A stretch of 64,000 bases of DNA from Candidatus Melainabacteria bacterium (GCA_023250195.1 JAHFBF010000002.1:186001-250000), one strand, 5' to 3'. Shown: positions 28,468 to 39,073, counted from the stretch's first letter. Program-made: numbers and translations. The notes: generated by a model not told the origin, from the letters alone.

Positions 28468-28522
28468 AGGTTGTAATAAGGTTACTGCTTGGCTAATGTA
28501 ACCCTTCCAAGCAAACAACTTA
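28468..28522 (+). repeat. orphan copy of the upstream half of the 9615/6765 leader element
   Basis: GGTTGTAATAAGGTTACTGCTTGGCTAATGTAACCCTTCCAAGCAAACAACTT versus AAGTTATGCAGTTACTGCCTGGCTAATGTAACACATCCAAGCAAACAACTT at 9616. Confidence 0.75.
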
Positions 28523-29188
28523 ACCATTATGATGAAGTCTTTTTAAATTATTGCAAAGAGAATCTTCGATGTTGCGGTAATAAACATATGTCCTTTCACT
28601 TGATTTGTGAATTTTAAATTCACCAAAAGAAACCAATCTTTTATAAAAATCACTATCTTCAAAAGGCACATCCTTAAAACCGCGCATTTGTATAAATACC
28701 TCTTTCTTGGCAAAAAAGGTGCCCGGGTATACACAGTCATTTGCGTGAATTAATCTAGTCGGATCATCTGAGTCTGGCAACCACATATCTTTTTCATCGC
28801 CGATGATTTCAGGGAATGAATGAATAAAATCTATGTCAGAATTACTTTTCATAAAATCAACTATTTTTTTAAGATGATCAACTTTATATTCATCATCAGA
28901 ATCTATAAATGTAATATAAGCCCCTCGAGAAATTAAAATACCTGTGTTGCGGGAAAGCGGTAAGTTTAGATTTGGATGACGAATATATTTAAAATTTATA
29001 TATTTTTTTAAATAAGGGAAAATGACTTCTTCAATTTTGTCTGTACTGCCGCCATCTACGATAATTAATTCATAGTTCTTAAATGTTTGTTGAATAACAG
29101 AATTTAAAGCACGCTCTAAAATATATTTTCTGTTATACACAGGTAAAACTATTGATATTAAAGGAGGATTTTGGTTTTCGATTTCCAT
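28520..29188 (-). CDS. family 2 glycosyltransferase
   Basis: PLISIVLPVYNRKYILERALNSVIQQTFKNYELIIVDGGSTDKIEE...SRNTGILISRGAYITFIDSDDEY. Confidence 0.93.
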   Translation of the reverse strand: MEIENQNPPLISIVLPVYNRKYILERALNSVIQQTFKNYELIIVDGGSTDKIEEVIFPYLKKYINFKYIRHPNLNLPLSRNTGILISRGAYITFIDSDDEYKVDHLKKIVDFMKSNSDIDFIHSFPEIIGDEKDMWLPDSDDPTRLIHANDCVYPGTFFAKKEVFIQMRGFKDVPFEDSDFYKRLVSFGEFKIHKSSERTYVYYRNIEDSLCNNLKRLHHNG

Positions 29189-29299
29189 ATTTATGCTAAG
29201 AATATTGTATCTAACAATAGGTTTTAGTCTTTTCCCATGCTAGAATTAAAAGCTTAATTTTATACAGGGTCAGATTAACTGACAAATACAGATTTAAAT

Positions 29300-29878
29300 A
29301 TGCAAAATATTAAAACCAAGGAACAAGAAGAAATAGTCCTGTCTGCTAAATCTGTTGCTGATATTGAAAAACCAAATCTTGGCTTTTTAAAAAAAGTAGA
29401 AACATTTATTGGCAAACTCTCTACGAAAAATAATTTTTGGAATAAAGTTTGTTCGCTAATATGGCTACCATTTGCTTTTTCAAGCGGGCTAATAATGACT
29501 AAAGAAGATGATGTGGCAATACTTCCATTTAGAAGATTTAATAAAAATTGGTACAATGCAATGGCCGGGGCTATTTTGTTGGGTAACAGTGAAATTGCTG
29601 GCGGCACGTATGTATTTAAAAAAACAAAGGGTTTGTATAGAGTTGTCTGCAAGAAACTTGAATACAGGTTTTTGTTGCCTTGTATTGGTCCTGCAATTTA
29701 CAAAATGACTCCGCGTGAAGATATTGAAAAACTTATTTCTGTCGGGAACGAATTTAATATTGATTTAGATATGACCATTCACCAATTAATGTATGCTCCT
29801 AATGAAAAGCAGCGTAGGGTCGGAAAGTGTACTATTACTTTTCATGCAACACCAATAGCTTTAAAAAAAAGGAAATAA
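29300..29878 (+). CDS. hypothetical protein, possible hotdog-fold/DUF4442-like thioesterase
   Basis: VAILPFRRFNKNWYNAMAGAILLGNSEIAGGTYVFK...VCKKLEYRFLLPCIGPAIYK; family assignment from memory only. Confidence 0.5.
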   Translation: MQNIKTKEQEEIVLSAKSVADIEKPNLGFLKKVETFIGKLSTKNNFWNKVCSLIWLPFAFSSGLIMTKEDDVAILPFRRFNKNWYNAMAGAILLGNSEIAGGTYVFKKTKGLYRVVCKKLEYRFLLPCIGPAIYKMTPREDIEKLISVGNEFNIDLDMTIHQLMYAPNEKQRRVGKCTITFHATPIALKKRK

Positions 29879-29920
29879 CCTTTATATGAGAATGAAGTTT
29901 CAATCACTTTCACGATTAAA

Positions 29921-29948
29921 GGTTCTGTCCAATTCAATTGGCAGAACC
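29921..29948 (+). repeat. leader hairpin family, copy upstream of membrane protein
   Basis: GGTTCTG(T)CCAAT-TCA-ATTGGCAGAACC, followed by GGCTTCAG-CTTGT-CTGAAGCC just before ATG 30003. Confidence 0.75.
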
Positions 29949-30002
29949 GATCCATCTTATAGCTTGACTTATGGAGGCTTCAGCTTGTCTGAAGCCATAT
30001 AA

Positions 30003-31190
30003 ATGAATAATTTCTTTCAGACGTTAGGATGGGCTTTTTATTTAGCTTGTTCATGGACATGGTGTATTGGAATGTTTTTGCCTGTAATTTTGATCCGTGA
30101 TTATGGTGTATGGGGATGGGTAATATTTGCTGTTCCTAATGTTTTAGGTGCTACAGCAATGGCATATGTTCTGGCAAAACCTGAAATGAGTAAGGAGATG
30201 GTTGAAAGGCATAAAATTGCCTGCAGTGTATTTTCAATAATTACAATTCTGTTTCAAATTTATTTCATTGGGTGGATTGGCACAATTGTTCCAAATATTT
30301 TTACACTAGCTGTATGTGTTGTGCTTGTTTTAATATATGTGTCAGGCTCACGGATTGATGATAATCAAAGGTTTAGTGCTTTTATTGTATGGATATTGTC
30401 TTTGATTTGCCTGATTTTAACTTTTCATTTTGTGCCTGTGGAAAAAATCGATCTTTTTAAGAGTGGAAATTTAATTCATAATACTAATGCTCTTTTACAT
30501 CTAACACCGGTATTTATTTTTGGATTTTTACTATGTCCTTATCTTGACTTAACTTTTCATAAGGTAAGACAATCCAATACCCTGTTAAATTCAAAAATTG
30601 CTTTTACGGTTGGATTCTGTTTTATGTTTCTTCTAATGATAGTTTTTACTTTTTTTTATGCAAGACCTGTGGCAAGCATAATTGAAGGTGTTTCTTGTCT
30701 CCTTAAAGATCAAAGTCAGTTGCCGTTAATATATATTTATGTTCTAACTTTTCATATGTTAATTCAGGCAGGGCTTACGGTGTTTTTTCATCTTAGATTG
30801 CTTCTTCCAATAATTAGGAAAAACAATAGAAATAGTTTTTTGTTGGTGATATTAGGTGTTGTAATTTATCTGCTGCCTGTAATATTTAATGCAAATCATC
30901 TGCCATTAGGAATGACAATAAATGAATTTATTTATCGAGTATTTATGGCTTTTTATAGTTTGATTGCACCATCGTATGTGTTTTTATTTGTGATTCCAAA
31001 GAATAAGAAAAATATTTCTTTAAATAACTACAATTTACTTGTCTGGATTACAGCTGTATTATTTGCGCTGCCATTTTATGCTATTGCTTTTTTAGGAGTG
31101 AAATGGAATCTGGAGATTTGTGTACTTGCAGGTTTAGCGATTGTTTTATTCTCTAGAGTATTAGTTAAGCCTGAAGGTGTTAACTTATAA
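30003..31190 (+). CDS. polytopic membrane protein
   Basis: 395 aa with many hydrophobic segments; no recognised family. Confidence 0.75.
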   Translation: MNNFFQTLGWAFYLACSWTWCIGMFLPVILIRDYGVWGWVIFAVPNVLGATAMAYVLAKPEMSKEMVERHKIACSVFSIITILFQIYFIGWIGTIVPNIFTLAVCVVLVLIYVSGSRIDDNQRFSAFIVWILSLICLILTFHFVPVEKIDLFKSGNLIHNTNALLHLTPVFIFGFLLCPYLDLTFHKVRQSNTLLNSKIAFTVGFCFMFLLMIVFTFFYARPVASIIEGVSCLLKDQSQLPLIYIYVLTFHMLIQAGLTVFFHLRLLLPIIRKNNRNSFLLVILGVVIYLLPVIFNANHLPLGMTINEFIYRVFMAFYSLIAPSYVFLFVIPKNKKNISLNNYNLLVWITAVLFALPFYAIAFLGVKWNLEICVLAGLAIVLFSRVLVKPEGVNL

Positions 31191-31194
31191 AAAA

Positions 31195-31284
31195 CGGAGG
31201 TGGTGAGATTCGAACTCACGTGACAGGTTACCCCGTCAAACTGATTTCGAGTCAGTCCCGTTACGACCACTTCGGTACACCTCC
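31195..31284 (-). tRNA. tRNA-Ser(CGA)
   Basis: Minus strand GGAGGTGTACCGAAGTGGTCGTAACGGGACTGACTCGAAATCAGTTTGACGGGGTAACCTGTCACGTGAGTTCGAATCTCACCACCTCCG; long variable arm; anticodon CGA. Confidence 0.95.
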
Positions 31285-31317
31285 GTATTTCATACTATTT
31301 CATTGTAAACTATATTT

Positions 31318-31827
31318 ATGTCTGCAAGTGAATTAAAGCAAATTATCAAAAATATTAAGTTTCTTATTCTGGATGTAGATGGTGTTTTAACAGATGGATC
31401 CCTCTTTTATTCAAAAGATGGTGAACATATAAAAAGATTTAATGTTCGTGATGGTCAGGGAATTAAACTTGCTCAGTCTTATAGTATAGAAATTGCACTT
31501 GTTAGTGCACGAAACTGTCCTATTGTATTAAACAGATTTAATGAACTTGGAGTTAAGCATATTTATCAGCACTGTTATGATAAAGCAAAAAAAATCAAAG
31601 AGTTATGTGCTGAATTAAATATTCTGATTGAACAGGCTGCTTATATTGGGGATGATATTTTAGATGTTCCTGTCTTGGAAATTATTGGTTTGCCTGTTTG
31701 TCCAAAAGATGCACACCCATCTGCAAGATCAAAAGCAAAGCTGATTACCGAAGCTAAAGGTGGCTCTGGATGTGTCCGTGAAGTAATTGATTTGATTTTA
31801 AAAGAACAAGGGAAAATACAAATCTAA
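31318..31827 (+). CDS. kdsC: 3-deoxy-D-manno-octulosonate 8-phosphate phosphatase (HAD)
   Basis: IKFLILDVDGVLTDGSLFYSKDGEHIKRFNVRDGQGIKLAQ...YIGDDILDVPVLEIIGLPVCPKDAHP. Confidence 0.92.
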   Translation: MSASELKQIIKNIKFLILDVDGVLTDGSLFYSKDGEHIKRFNVRDGQGIKLAQSYSIEIALVSARNCPIVLNRFNELGVKHIYQHCYDKAKKIKELCAELNILIEQAAYIGDDILDVPVLEIIGLPVCPKDAHPSARSKAKLITEAKGGSGCVREVIDLILKEQGKIQI

Positions 31828-31881
31828 TTGAGAATTAAGAATTGAAAATCATGGAATCTTTTATTAATTCTCCGTTGTCAA

Positions 31882-32994
31882 TTAGTCCCTTGTGTAAACC
31901 CTTGGCAGTCTCATTTTGAGCCTGCAGATTAGTTCATAAGAAAGCGTATTTAGGATTTCTGCCCATGATGAAATCGTAAGTTCGTTATTTAGAAGAGTTA
32001 TTACATCCCCAACTTTTGGATCTTTAATTTCTGAAACGTCAAACATCATTTGATCCATTGTAATTGTTCCAACCTGCTGTACTTTCTTAGTATTGTAAAT
32101 AGCGAAAATCTTATTTGAGAGTCTTCTATCTATTCCATCTGCATATCCTATGGGAATTGTTGCAATTACACTGTCTTTTTTTGCTGTCCAGATTCTTTCA
32201 TAACTTACTGATTCACCTTTTAATATTTTTTGTATTCTTGTTATTCTTCCTTTAAGTGAAATCAGAGGTTCAAGAAAATTAAATTCCTGACCATACAGCC
32301 CAATTCCTACTCTGACCAGATCATATCTAAATTCAGGATAGTTAATTCCTGCATAGCTGTTTGCAATGTGTTTCTGTACAGGCAGATCATGGCATGCTTC
32401 TATAGCATGATCAAATCTCTCTTTTTGAAGTTTTGAAAAATTGTAATCATTTGCATCTGAAAGATGAGTGAAAATACCTTTAAGTTCTAAGTAGTTTGAA
32501 TTTGTTAAATCTTTAAGAACTTCTAAACTTTCCTTGTAATCAATTCCAAGTCTGTTCATCCCTGTATCAATTTTTAACTGGATAGGTATTTTGACTGAAA
32601 TTTTTGATACAACTTCTTTTGCAGCATCTTTAAGTTGATTGATTTGATCTGGTGAATAAATCGTTATTGTTAAATCGTTTAAAAAACAACTTTCATAAGC
32701 CCAAAATGGTGTAGCTCCAAGTATTACAATTGGTGTTTTTATTCCTGCTTGACGAAGTGAAACGCCTTCATCTACAGTTGCTACCCCAAAAGAATTAACT
32801 CCAAGGCTTTGTAATATTGGGCATAAAGTTGCAGCTCCATGACCATAGGCATCTGCCTTTACAATTGCCATTATTTTTGTCTTTATCGCATCATGTAATT
32901 TTCTAAAATTTTTTTCAAGGGCTGATAGATTAATTTCAACCCAGGCATCTCTTTGAGTTGATGTAAAAGATTGGGTTCTATGGGTAATGGTCAT
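31882..32994 (-). CDS. alr: alanine racemase
   Basis: RDAWVEINLSALEKNFRKL...MAIVKADAYGHGAATLC...LKIDTGMNRLGI...VRVGIGLYG...GYADGIDRRLSN. Confidence 0.97.
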   Translation of the reverse strand: MTITHRTQSFTSTQRDAWVEINLSALEKNFRKLHDAIKTKIMAIVKADAYGHGAATLCPILQSLGVNSFGVATVDEGVSLRQAGIKTPIVILGATPFWAYESCFLNDLTITIYSPDQINQLKDAAKEVVSKISVKIPIQLKIDTGMNRLGIDYKESLEVLKDLTNSNYLELKGIFTHLSDANDYNFSKLQKERFDHAIEACHDLPVQKHIANSYAGINYPEFRYDLVRVGIGLYGQEFNFLEPLISLKGRITRIQKILKGESVSYERIWTAKKDSVIATIPIGYADGIDRRLSNKIFAIYNTKKVQQVGTITMDQMMFDVSEIKDPKVGDVITLLNNELTISSWAEILNTLSYELICRLKMRLPRVYTRD

Positions 32995-33039
32995 TTATAT
33001 ATACTATCAGAATTTATGTAGACAGTTGCTACGGATGAT

Positions 33040-33120
33040 GTCATTCCCGCGAAAGCGGGAATCCAGAAATACGTTAATTTTGTTTTTATCGTCTGGATTT
33101 CCAGTTAAGCTGGGAATGAC
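33040..33120. repeat. dispersed palindromic repeat (TCATTCCCGCGAAAGCGGGAATCCAG...)
   Basis: Same family as 3093-3172. Confidence 0.85.
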
Positions 33121-33177
33121 ATTTCTCTAGATTTTATTTGTAATTTCATTATCCTTTTCGGATATAATTAACCTGTT

Positions 33178-34752
33178 ATGAAAAAACGAGCATTAATCAG
33201 TGTTTATAAAAAAGACGGAATTATTGAGTTTGCTAAGGAGCTTACAGAAAAATATAACTATGAAATTATTTCTACCGGCGGCACTGCTGAACTTTTAAAG
33301 AAAAATAATATTTCTGTTATAGAAGTAAGTGAACTGACTAAATACCCTGAAATGCTTGAAGGACGAATAAAGACTTTGCATCCTGTTGTTCATGCCGGGT
33401 TGCTTGCAAGACGTGATAAACCGGACCATATGAGTAAAATCCAGAGTCTTGATATCAAGCCGATTGATATGGTGGTTATTAATCTTTATCCGTTTCAGGA
33501 AGTAGCAACTAGTCTTGAAGTGCCTTTGGAAAGAGTTATTGAAAATATTGATATTGGTGGACCGTCAATGATTAGAAGTGCTGCAAAAAATTATTCTGCA
33601 GTTACTGTAATTTGTGATTTTGATGACTATAAAACCGTTTTGCAAAATCTTGCTGAAAATAATGGGAATATTATGCTCTCTTTAAGGGAGAAATTAATGA
33701 TTAAAGCTTTTCAGACCACAGGTTTATATGATGCTGCAATATCAGACTTCTTTTCAAGATATTTTTCGAAAGATAAATCTTCTCCGAATGGAAGTCACAA
33801 TACTTTTGAGAAAAATTTAAATTTAGACTTAACCTTAAAGCAGAATTTACGTTATGGTGAAAATCCTCATCAACAGGCTGCATTGTATCTTTCATCAAAG
33901 ACAAATTTAGGTCTGGCAAATGCTAAGGTCTTGCAGGGAAAAGAACTTTCTTTTAATAACTATCTTGATTTAGACTCTGCCTGGAATATTGCCAGTGAAT
34001 TTGATATTAAAACTCCTGTTGCAGTAATTGTTAAGCATAATAATTCCTGCGGTGTTGCGATTGCACCGACTCTTTTACATGCTTATGTTGAAGCTTTGAA
34101 TACTGATCCAGTCAGTGCTTTTGGTGGGATAGTTGCTTTTAATAATTCTGTGGATGTAGAGCTTGCTTCTGAGTTAGTAAAGATATTTTTGGAAGCTATT
34201 ATTGCTCCGGACTATTCGGACGTTGCTCTTGAACTATTTAAGAAAAAACCCAATTTAAGGATTTTAAAAATTCAACCGGGAATGAGTCAGGAAAAACAGT
34301 TTGATATTAAAAAAATTGGTGAAGGGTATCTAGTTCAGGATTTTAATAATGAGATTCTGGATGTGAACAGTCTGAAAGTGGTTACAAAAAGAAAACCAAC
34401 TGAAGGAGAGATGATTGATCTTATTTTTGCATGGAAAGTCTGCAAGCATGTAAAATCAAATGCAATTGTAGTTGCAAAAGACGGTAAAACACTTGGTATT
34501 GGCGGAGGACAGACAAGCAGAGTTGCTTCTGTGGAAATTGCACTTAATCAGGCAAATTTCAATTCAAAAAATGCTGTTATGGCATCAGATGCCTTTTTCC
34601 CTTTTAAAGATAGTATTGAAGTTGCAGCAAAGGCAAACATTTCAGCGATTATTCAGCCTGGTGGAAGCATAAAAGATCCTGAAGTTATAGAAGCTTGCGA
34701 TAAATATAATATTGCTATGGTTTTTACAGGGATAAGGCATTTTAGACATTAA
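33178..34752 (+). CDS. purH: bifunctional AICAR transformylase/IMP cyclohydrolase
   Basis: [20 protein letters not shown]...[11 protein letters not shown]...[22 protein letters not shown]...[14 protein letters not shown]. Confidence 0.98.
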   Translation: MKKRALISVYKKDGIIEFAKELTEKYNYEIISTGGTAELLKKNNISVIEVSELTKYPEMLEGRIKTLHPVVHAGLLARRDKPDHMSKIQSLDIKPIDMVVINLYPFQEVATSLEVPLERVIENIDIGGPSMIRSAAKNYSAVTVICDFDDYKTVLQNLAENNGNIMLSLREKLMIKAFQTTGLYDAAISDFFSRYFSKDKSSPNGSHNTFEKNLNLDLTLKQNLRYGENPHQQAALYLSSKTNLGLANAKVLQGKELSFNNYLDLDSAWNIASEFDIKTPVAVIVKHNNSCGVAIAPTLLHAYVEALNTDPVSAFGGIVAFNNSVDVELASELVKIFLEAIIAPDYSDVALELFKKKPNLRILKIQPGMSQEKQFDIKKIGEGYLVQDFNNEILDVNSLKVVTKRKPTEGEMIDLIFAWKVCKHVKSNAIVVAKDGKTLGIGGGQTSRVASVEIALNQANFNSKNAVMASDAFFPFKDSIEVAAKANISAIIQPGGSIKDPEVIEACDKYNIAMVFTGIRHFRH

Positions 34753-34768
34753 TGATATTATTTTATTT

Positions 34769-35635
34769 ATGTCTCTAACTTTTCAAGAGCTATATTTAAC
34801 GCTGAATCAATATTGGTCAGAGCAAGGCTGTGTAATTATGCAGCCATATGATATTGAAAAAGGGGCCAGTACAATGAACCCGGCTACTTTTCTTTATGTG
34901 CTTGGGGAAAAACCTTGGAATATGGCTTGTATAGAGCCATGCAGAAGGCCTACTGATGGAAGATATGGAGATAATCCAAATAGACTGCAGCATTATTTCC
35001 AATATCAGGTAATTATGAAACCATCACCGGATAATATCCAGGATATTTATTTAAACAGTCTGGAAAAAATTGGGGTAAAAACAAAAGAGCATGATATTAG
35101 ATTTGTGGAAGATAATTGGGAGTCTCCTACGCTTGGTGCATGGGGAGTAGGTTGGGAAGTCTGGCTTGATGGAATGGAAATTACCCAGTTTACATACTTC
35201 CAACAGGCAGGAGGGATAGATTTGAAACCTATTTCAGTTGAAATTACATATGGTCTAGAGAGGCTTGCTATGTATCTGCAGGATGTAGACAATGTCTTTG
35301 ATCTTAAATGGACTAAAGATATTAAATACTCAGATATCTATAAAAGAAATGAATATGAACAGAGCAAATATAATTTTGAAATTGCCAATGTGGATTCTCT
35401 ACAGAAACGTTTTGACATTTACTATGAAGAGAGTAAATTGTGTCTTGAAAATAAACTACTAATGCCTGCATATGACTATATTTTAAAGTGTTCTCATTGT
35501 TTTAATCTGCTTGATTCAAGAGGTGCTGTTAGTCGTGATGAAAGAATGGCATATATTTTACGAATAAGAAAGCTTTCAGAAGCCGCAGCTAGGTTGTATT
35601 TGGGCATAGAAGATAAAGTAAGTATTAGACAATAG
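34769..35635 (+). CDS. glyQ: glycyl-tRNA synthetase alpha subunit
   Basis: [39 protein letters not shown]...[29 protein letters not shown]. Confidence 0.98.
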   Translation: MSLTFQELYLTLNQYWSEQGCVIMQPYDIEKGASTMNPATFLYVLGEKPWNMACIEPCRRPTDGRYGDNPNRLQHYFQYQVIMKPSPDNIQDIYLNSLEKIGVKTKEHDIRFVEDNWESPTLGAWGVGWEVWLDGMEITQFTYFQQAGGIDLKPISVEITYGLERLAMYLQDVDNVFDLKWTKDIKYSDIYKRNEYEQSKYNFEIANVDSLQKRFDIYYEESKLCLENKLLMPAYDYILKCSHCFNLLDSRGAVSRDERMAYILRIRKLSEAAARLYLGIEDKVSIRQ

Positions 35636-35644
35636 TAAGTTGTC

Positions 35645-35953
35645 TTATACGATGGCCAGTAGTCTTAATGTAAACAATACTCCGTCAACCATTACAGTTC
35701 TATAAACAGGTTCTTCTTGTAAATCCTCATCATCTGCTAGGACAAAAAGAGATGAGTCTTTCTTCTTTGTTCTGTCAGCTCTTCTGGTTCTTGTTAATCT
35801 TGTTCTTTCACTAACAGCTGATTCTAAGGTACCCTTGTCGTACCCATCTGATTTCGCCATATTATGAAAAGCTTCTTCCCCGCTTTTATTTTGTGCACCG
35901 CTAACTTGCTTGGGAAGGTTGCTTTGTCCGGGGGTAATTCGATTTGCATCCAT
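35645..35953 (-). CDS. hypothetical protein
   Basis: 102 aa ORF, MDANRITPGQSNLPKQVSGAQNKSGEEAFHNMAKSDGYDKG... Confidence 0.5.
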   Translation of the reverse strand: MDANRITPGQSNLPKQVSGAQNKSGEEAFHNMAKSDGYDKGTLESAVSERTRLTRTRRADRTKKKDSSLFVLADDEDLQEEPVYRTVMVDGVLFTLRLLAIV

Positions 35954-36077
35954 TAGTTATCTCTATCCTTTTAAGTTTTTAATAATGTATAATTAGTTAT
36001 CGGTCGCTTATCCAGACTCTGTAGATAATGCTTGAGAATGGTTAATATTAAGTAAAAAGTACATTAAAAATTCATTA

Positions 36078-36803
36078 ATGATAAATAGATTAGAATTAAA
36101 ACTAGTTAAAATATCTCAATCATTCTTTTATTTTTGTCTCTGGATGTTGCAATTTATTGTATTGTCATTCTTTTGTAATATAAAACTTGAAGGACAAAGG
36201 TCTATCCCTAAGAATGGGAGATTTATACTAGCTGCAAATCATCAGAATTTTTATGATGGCTTTTTTACGGCTTATGCTCTTGGACCTTTTAAAAAAGTAA
36301 GTTTTATAATTGCTAAGAGAGCATTAAAGTCCAAATTTACACAGCTTTTAGCAAGACTTATAGGTTCTGTACTGTTAGGGAGCAGTGTTGAAGAGTATCA
36401 AAGGGTACTAAAAAATTTAAATAAGGTTTTATCACATGGGGGAAGGGTAGGGATATTTCCTGAGGGGGATATTTCACCAGGGCCAATTCCAAGAAAATTC
36501 AAAGGTGGGGTTGCTAAACTTTCAATTGATTCTAAAACAAAAGTTATTCCAATATTTTTAAGTGGGACTTATAACCTGCGATACTTTAAATACTTGCTGA
36601 GTAGGCCAACAATAACAATAAAAATTGGCAAACCAATTGAGCTTTATAATTATGTAAGTGAAAATGGGAATAATTTAGATCAAGTTGCATCTGTTCTAAG
36701 AGAACAAATTATAGATTTAGCAGCTTTGCAGGAAGCTAAGGATTTTGGTGATTCAGGAAACTTTGATTCTACCCCGTTTTTAAACACTTATACTTCAACT
36801 TAA
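36078..36803 (+). CDS. plsC: 1-acyl-sn-glycerol-3-phosphate acyltransferase (PlsC-like)
   Basis: RFILAANHQNFYDGFFTAYALG (NHxxxxD-type), GRVGIFPEGDISPGPIPRKFKGGVAKLS. Confidence 0.88.
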   Translation: MINRLELKLVKISQSFFYFCLWMLQFIVLSFFCNIKLEGQRSIPKNGRFILAANHQNFYDGFFTAYALGPFKKVSFIIAKRALKSKFTQLLARLIGSVLLGSSVEEYQRVLKNLNKVLSHGGRVGIFPEGDISPGPIPRKFKGGVAKLSIDSKTKVIPIFLSGTYNLRYFKYLLSRPTITIKIGKPIELYNYVSENGNNLDQVASVLREQIIDLAALQEAKDFGDSGNFDSTPFLNTYTST

Positions 36804-36816
36804 AATAAGTGTTTTT
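36782..36816 (+). terminator. rho-independent terminator after plsC
   Basis: AAACACTTAT...ATAAGTGTTTTTA. Confidence 0.7.
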
Positions 36817-36882
36817 AACTGTTTGCTGATTTGGGAATAATGGAATTGTTAGAAGGTTTGCATTATTTAAATACAAGAAATT

Positions 36883-37638
36883 ATGATTCTATCTTTTTAC
36901 GACAATAAAAAAAACGGATCAATTATTTTATTTATTCATGGTACTGCCAGTGCAAATGATATTTGGGAAAAACAGTATAAATTATTAAGTAAATCTGATT
37001 ATAGAATTATTGGAATTGATCTTAGAGGACATGGCAAGTCAGTTAATCCAGGAGGCTTTTGTACTTTGGAAGGACATCTAAATGATTTAAAAGAAACATT
37101 TGATTATATAGGGATTGATAATTGCCCAATGACTATAATTGGACATTCATTTGGTGCTGTGCTTGCTGCACGATTTGCTGAAAAATATCCTGAAAAAGTT
37201 TGTAGGCTTTTGCTTGTTTCATTACCCGCAAGAATACCAAAGATTTTGTTTAAATATTATAATTGGCTTTTAGGGAAACCAGTTGAATATCTAAAGAAAA
37301 AAATAAACCTGATATTAAAATTGCCTATAAAAAAACATTATAAGCTTGCAATATCAAGTGATCTGGATGTTGTAAGGGCCATAGTAAGAAACTCTCTTCA
37401 GCGGGATTTCTTGGCTCAGGTGCCAAAAATAAATTGTCCTGTTTATCTTTCAGTTGGACGGTTTGATTATGTGGCTTTAAAAAGTATGGTAAAAAGACTC
37501 CATAATGAGTTACCAAACTCTAACTATAAAGTATTTAACTGGGCAAGCCATAATTGTATGGAAGAGGTGCCTTCTGAATTTAACCAATGGATATTGTCAG
37601 CGCTTGCATTGCCTTTAATTCAGCATAGTATCAGATAA
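36883..37638 (+). CDS. alpha/beta hydrolase
   Basis: SIILFIHGTASANDIWEKQ...IGIDLRGHGKS...TIIGHSFGAVLAARFAEKYPEKV. Confidence 0.9.
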   Translation: MILSFYDNKKNGSIILFIHGTASANDIWEKQYKLLSKSDYRIIGIDLRGHGKSVNPGGFCTLEGHLNDLKETFDYIGIDNCPMTIIGHSFGAVLAARFAEKYPEKVCRLLLVSLPARIPKILFKYYNWLLGKPVEYLKKKINLILKLPIKKHYKLAISSDLDVVRAIVRNSLQRDFLAQVPKINCPVYLSVGRFDYVALKSMVKRLHNELPNSNYKVFNWASHNCMEEVPSEFNQWILSALALPLIQHSIR

Positions 37639-37716
37639 AGTTCCGTAAAACCCTTATGAAAGCTGCTTTTACATGAGTTTTGTGGTATTATTTTCATACG
37701 GAATTTAGAAAAATAT

Positions 37717-38289
37717 ATGACTAAGCAAGAGATTGTAAAATATGGTGATCCTACTCTAAGAAAAGTAACCAGCAGAGTTATAAAGTTTGATAAATCGTTG
37801 AGGAAGCTTGTTGAGGATCTGTTTGAAACAATGTATGCCTCTGATGGTGTTGGTCTTGCAGCTCCTCAGATTGGTGTCAGTAAAAGAATTTTAGTTCTTG
37901 ATGTTGATTATCCTTCAAAGAGGTATATTGATGAACAAACAAAGAAAGAAACAGTTGCATATACCCCGCTGCTGTTGATAAACCCTGTACTTATTCACAA
38001 AGAAGGTCAGATTATTTCAAAAGAAGGCTGTCTTAGTTTTCCGAATGTTGTTATTGATGTAATCAGGTTTAAGAAAATCATTGTCAGGTATCAGGATTTA
38101 TTAGGAAAAGAAAGAAAACTGGCTGCTGAAGATGATTTGCTTTGTAGATGTATTCAGCATGAAATTGATCATCTTGATGGAAAGTTATTTGTAGATAAGA
38201 CAGCTGATGAAACTCAAATGAAACGAATTCTTCAAGAAGCAGGGCTTGGAGATATAGTTTCACCTCCTTCTCCAGTAATGATTGGATAA
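37717..38289 (+). CDS. def: peptide deformylase
   Basis: GVGLAAPQIGVSKRI...KEGCLSFPNV...CIQHEIDHLDGKLFVDK. Confidence 0.97.
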   Translation: MTKQEIVKYGDPTLRKVTSRVIKFDKSLRKLVEDLFETMYASDGVGLAAPQIGVSKRILVLDVDYPSKRYIDEQTKKETVAYTPLLLINPVLIHKEGQIISKEGCLSFPNVVIDVIRFKKIIVRYQDLLGKERKLAAEDDLLCRCIQHEIDHLDGKLFVDKTADETQMKRILQEAGLGDIVSPPSPVMIG

Positions 38290-38532
38290 ATCATCTTGTT
38301 CTTACACTAATAAATTAGTTCCAGGTATTTTGCCTCTATTAAGTTTTATAAATAGCATGTATTAGGAGTATAGCTAAAGTATATTTAAGCAATAATAAAT
38401 AATAGTTTTCTTATTACCTATTTGTAAAGATTTTAGATAAAGAAAATAAAAATAATATTAAATATCTAATGGAAGCTTAATTTTTGCTGTACGATAGGGA
38501 CTTAAAAGTAAAAGAAATAAAGGATTAAATTA

Positions 38533-38745
38533 ATGAGTACCGCTCTTAAGACCAGACATTCAAACCACATTAAGCCTGTTGATATTGTTGAAATAACATT
38601 AGCTGTACCCCAAGATCAGGTAAACATGCTCAGGCAAATGGCTATTAGATATATTCTTGACAATAACGATGAAAGTACTGCATTTAAACTTATAGATTTA
38701 ACCCATACAAAGCTTAGAAATGATATTAAGCTCTGGAAGTCTTAA
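38533..38745 (+). CDS. small hypothetical protein
   Basis: 70 aa ORF in otherwise empty intergenic region, MSTALKTRHSNHIKPVDIVEITLAVPQDQVNMLRQMAIRYIL... Confidence 0.5.
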   Translation: MSTALKTRHSNHIKPVDIVEITLAVPQDQVNMLRQMAIRYILDNNDESTAFKLIDLTHTKLRNDIKLWKS

Positions 38746-38841
38746 TAAAGAGACAGGATTCGAACTTTTTTACCTGCTTTGACCGTTGGATAAGTTTGTT
38801 ATTAAACACTAAAACATTGCTCTAGCAATTGGTAATTAAAG

Positions 38842-38869
38842 GATTTGTCCCATTTATTGGGCAAATCCG
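38842..38869 (+). repeat. leader hairpin family, orphan copy
   Basis: GGATTTG(T)CCCA-TTTAT-TGGGCAAATCC; no + strand gene directly downstream. Confidence 0.75.
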
Positions 38870-38963
38870 ATTAAGTGTTAGGTTTGATTGAGAAAAAGCG
38901 AAATAATTTTTTAAAGTTCAAAATTTAATAAATAATAGTTGAAAAATTATGGAGCGTTATAAA

Positions 38964-39035
38964 TGGATCGGATAGGATTCGAACCTATAACCAAAGGATT
39001 ATGAGTCCTCTGCTCTACCGTTGAGCTACCGATCC
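38964..39035 (-). tRNA. tRNA with CAU anticodon (Met or Ile2)
   Basis: Minus strand GGATCGGTAGCTCAACGGTAGAGCAGAGGACTCATAATCCTTTGGTTATAGGTTCGAATCCTATCCGATCCA. Confidence 0.93.
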
Positions 39036-39073
39036 GGCTACCGTTAACTTAATTATTATACTGCAAAAATACT

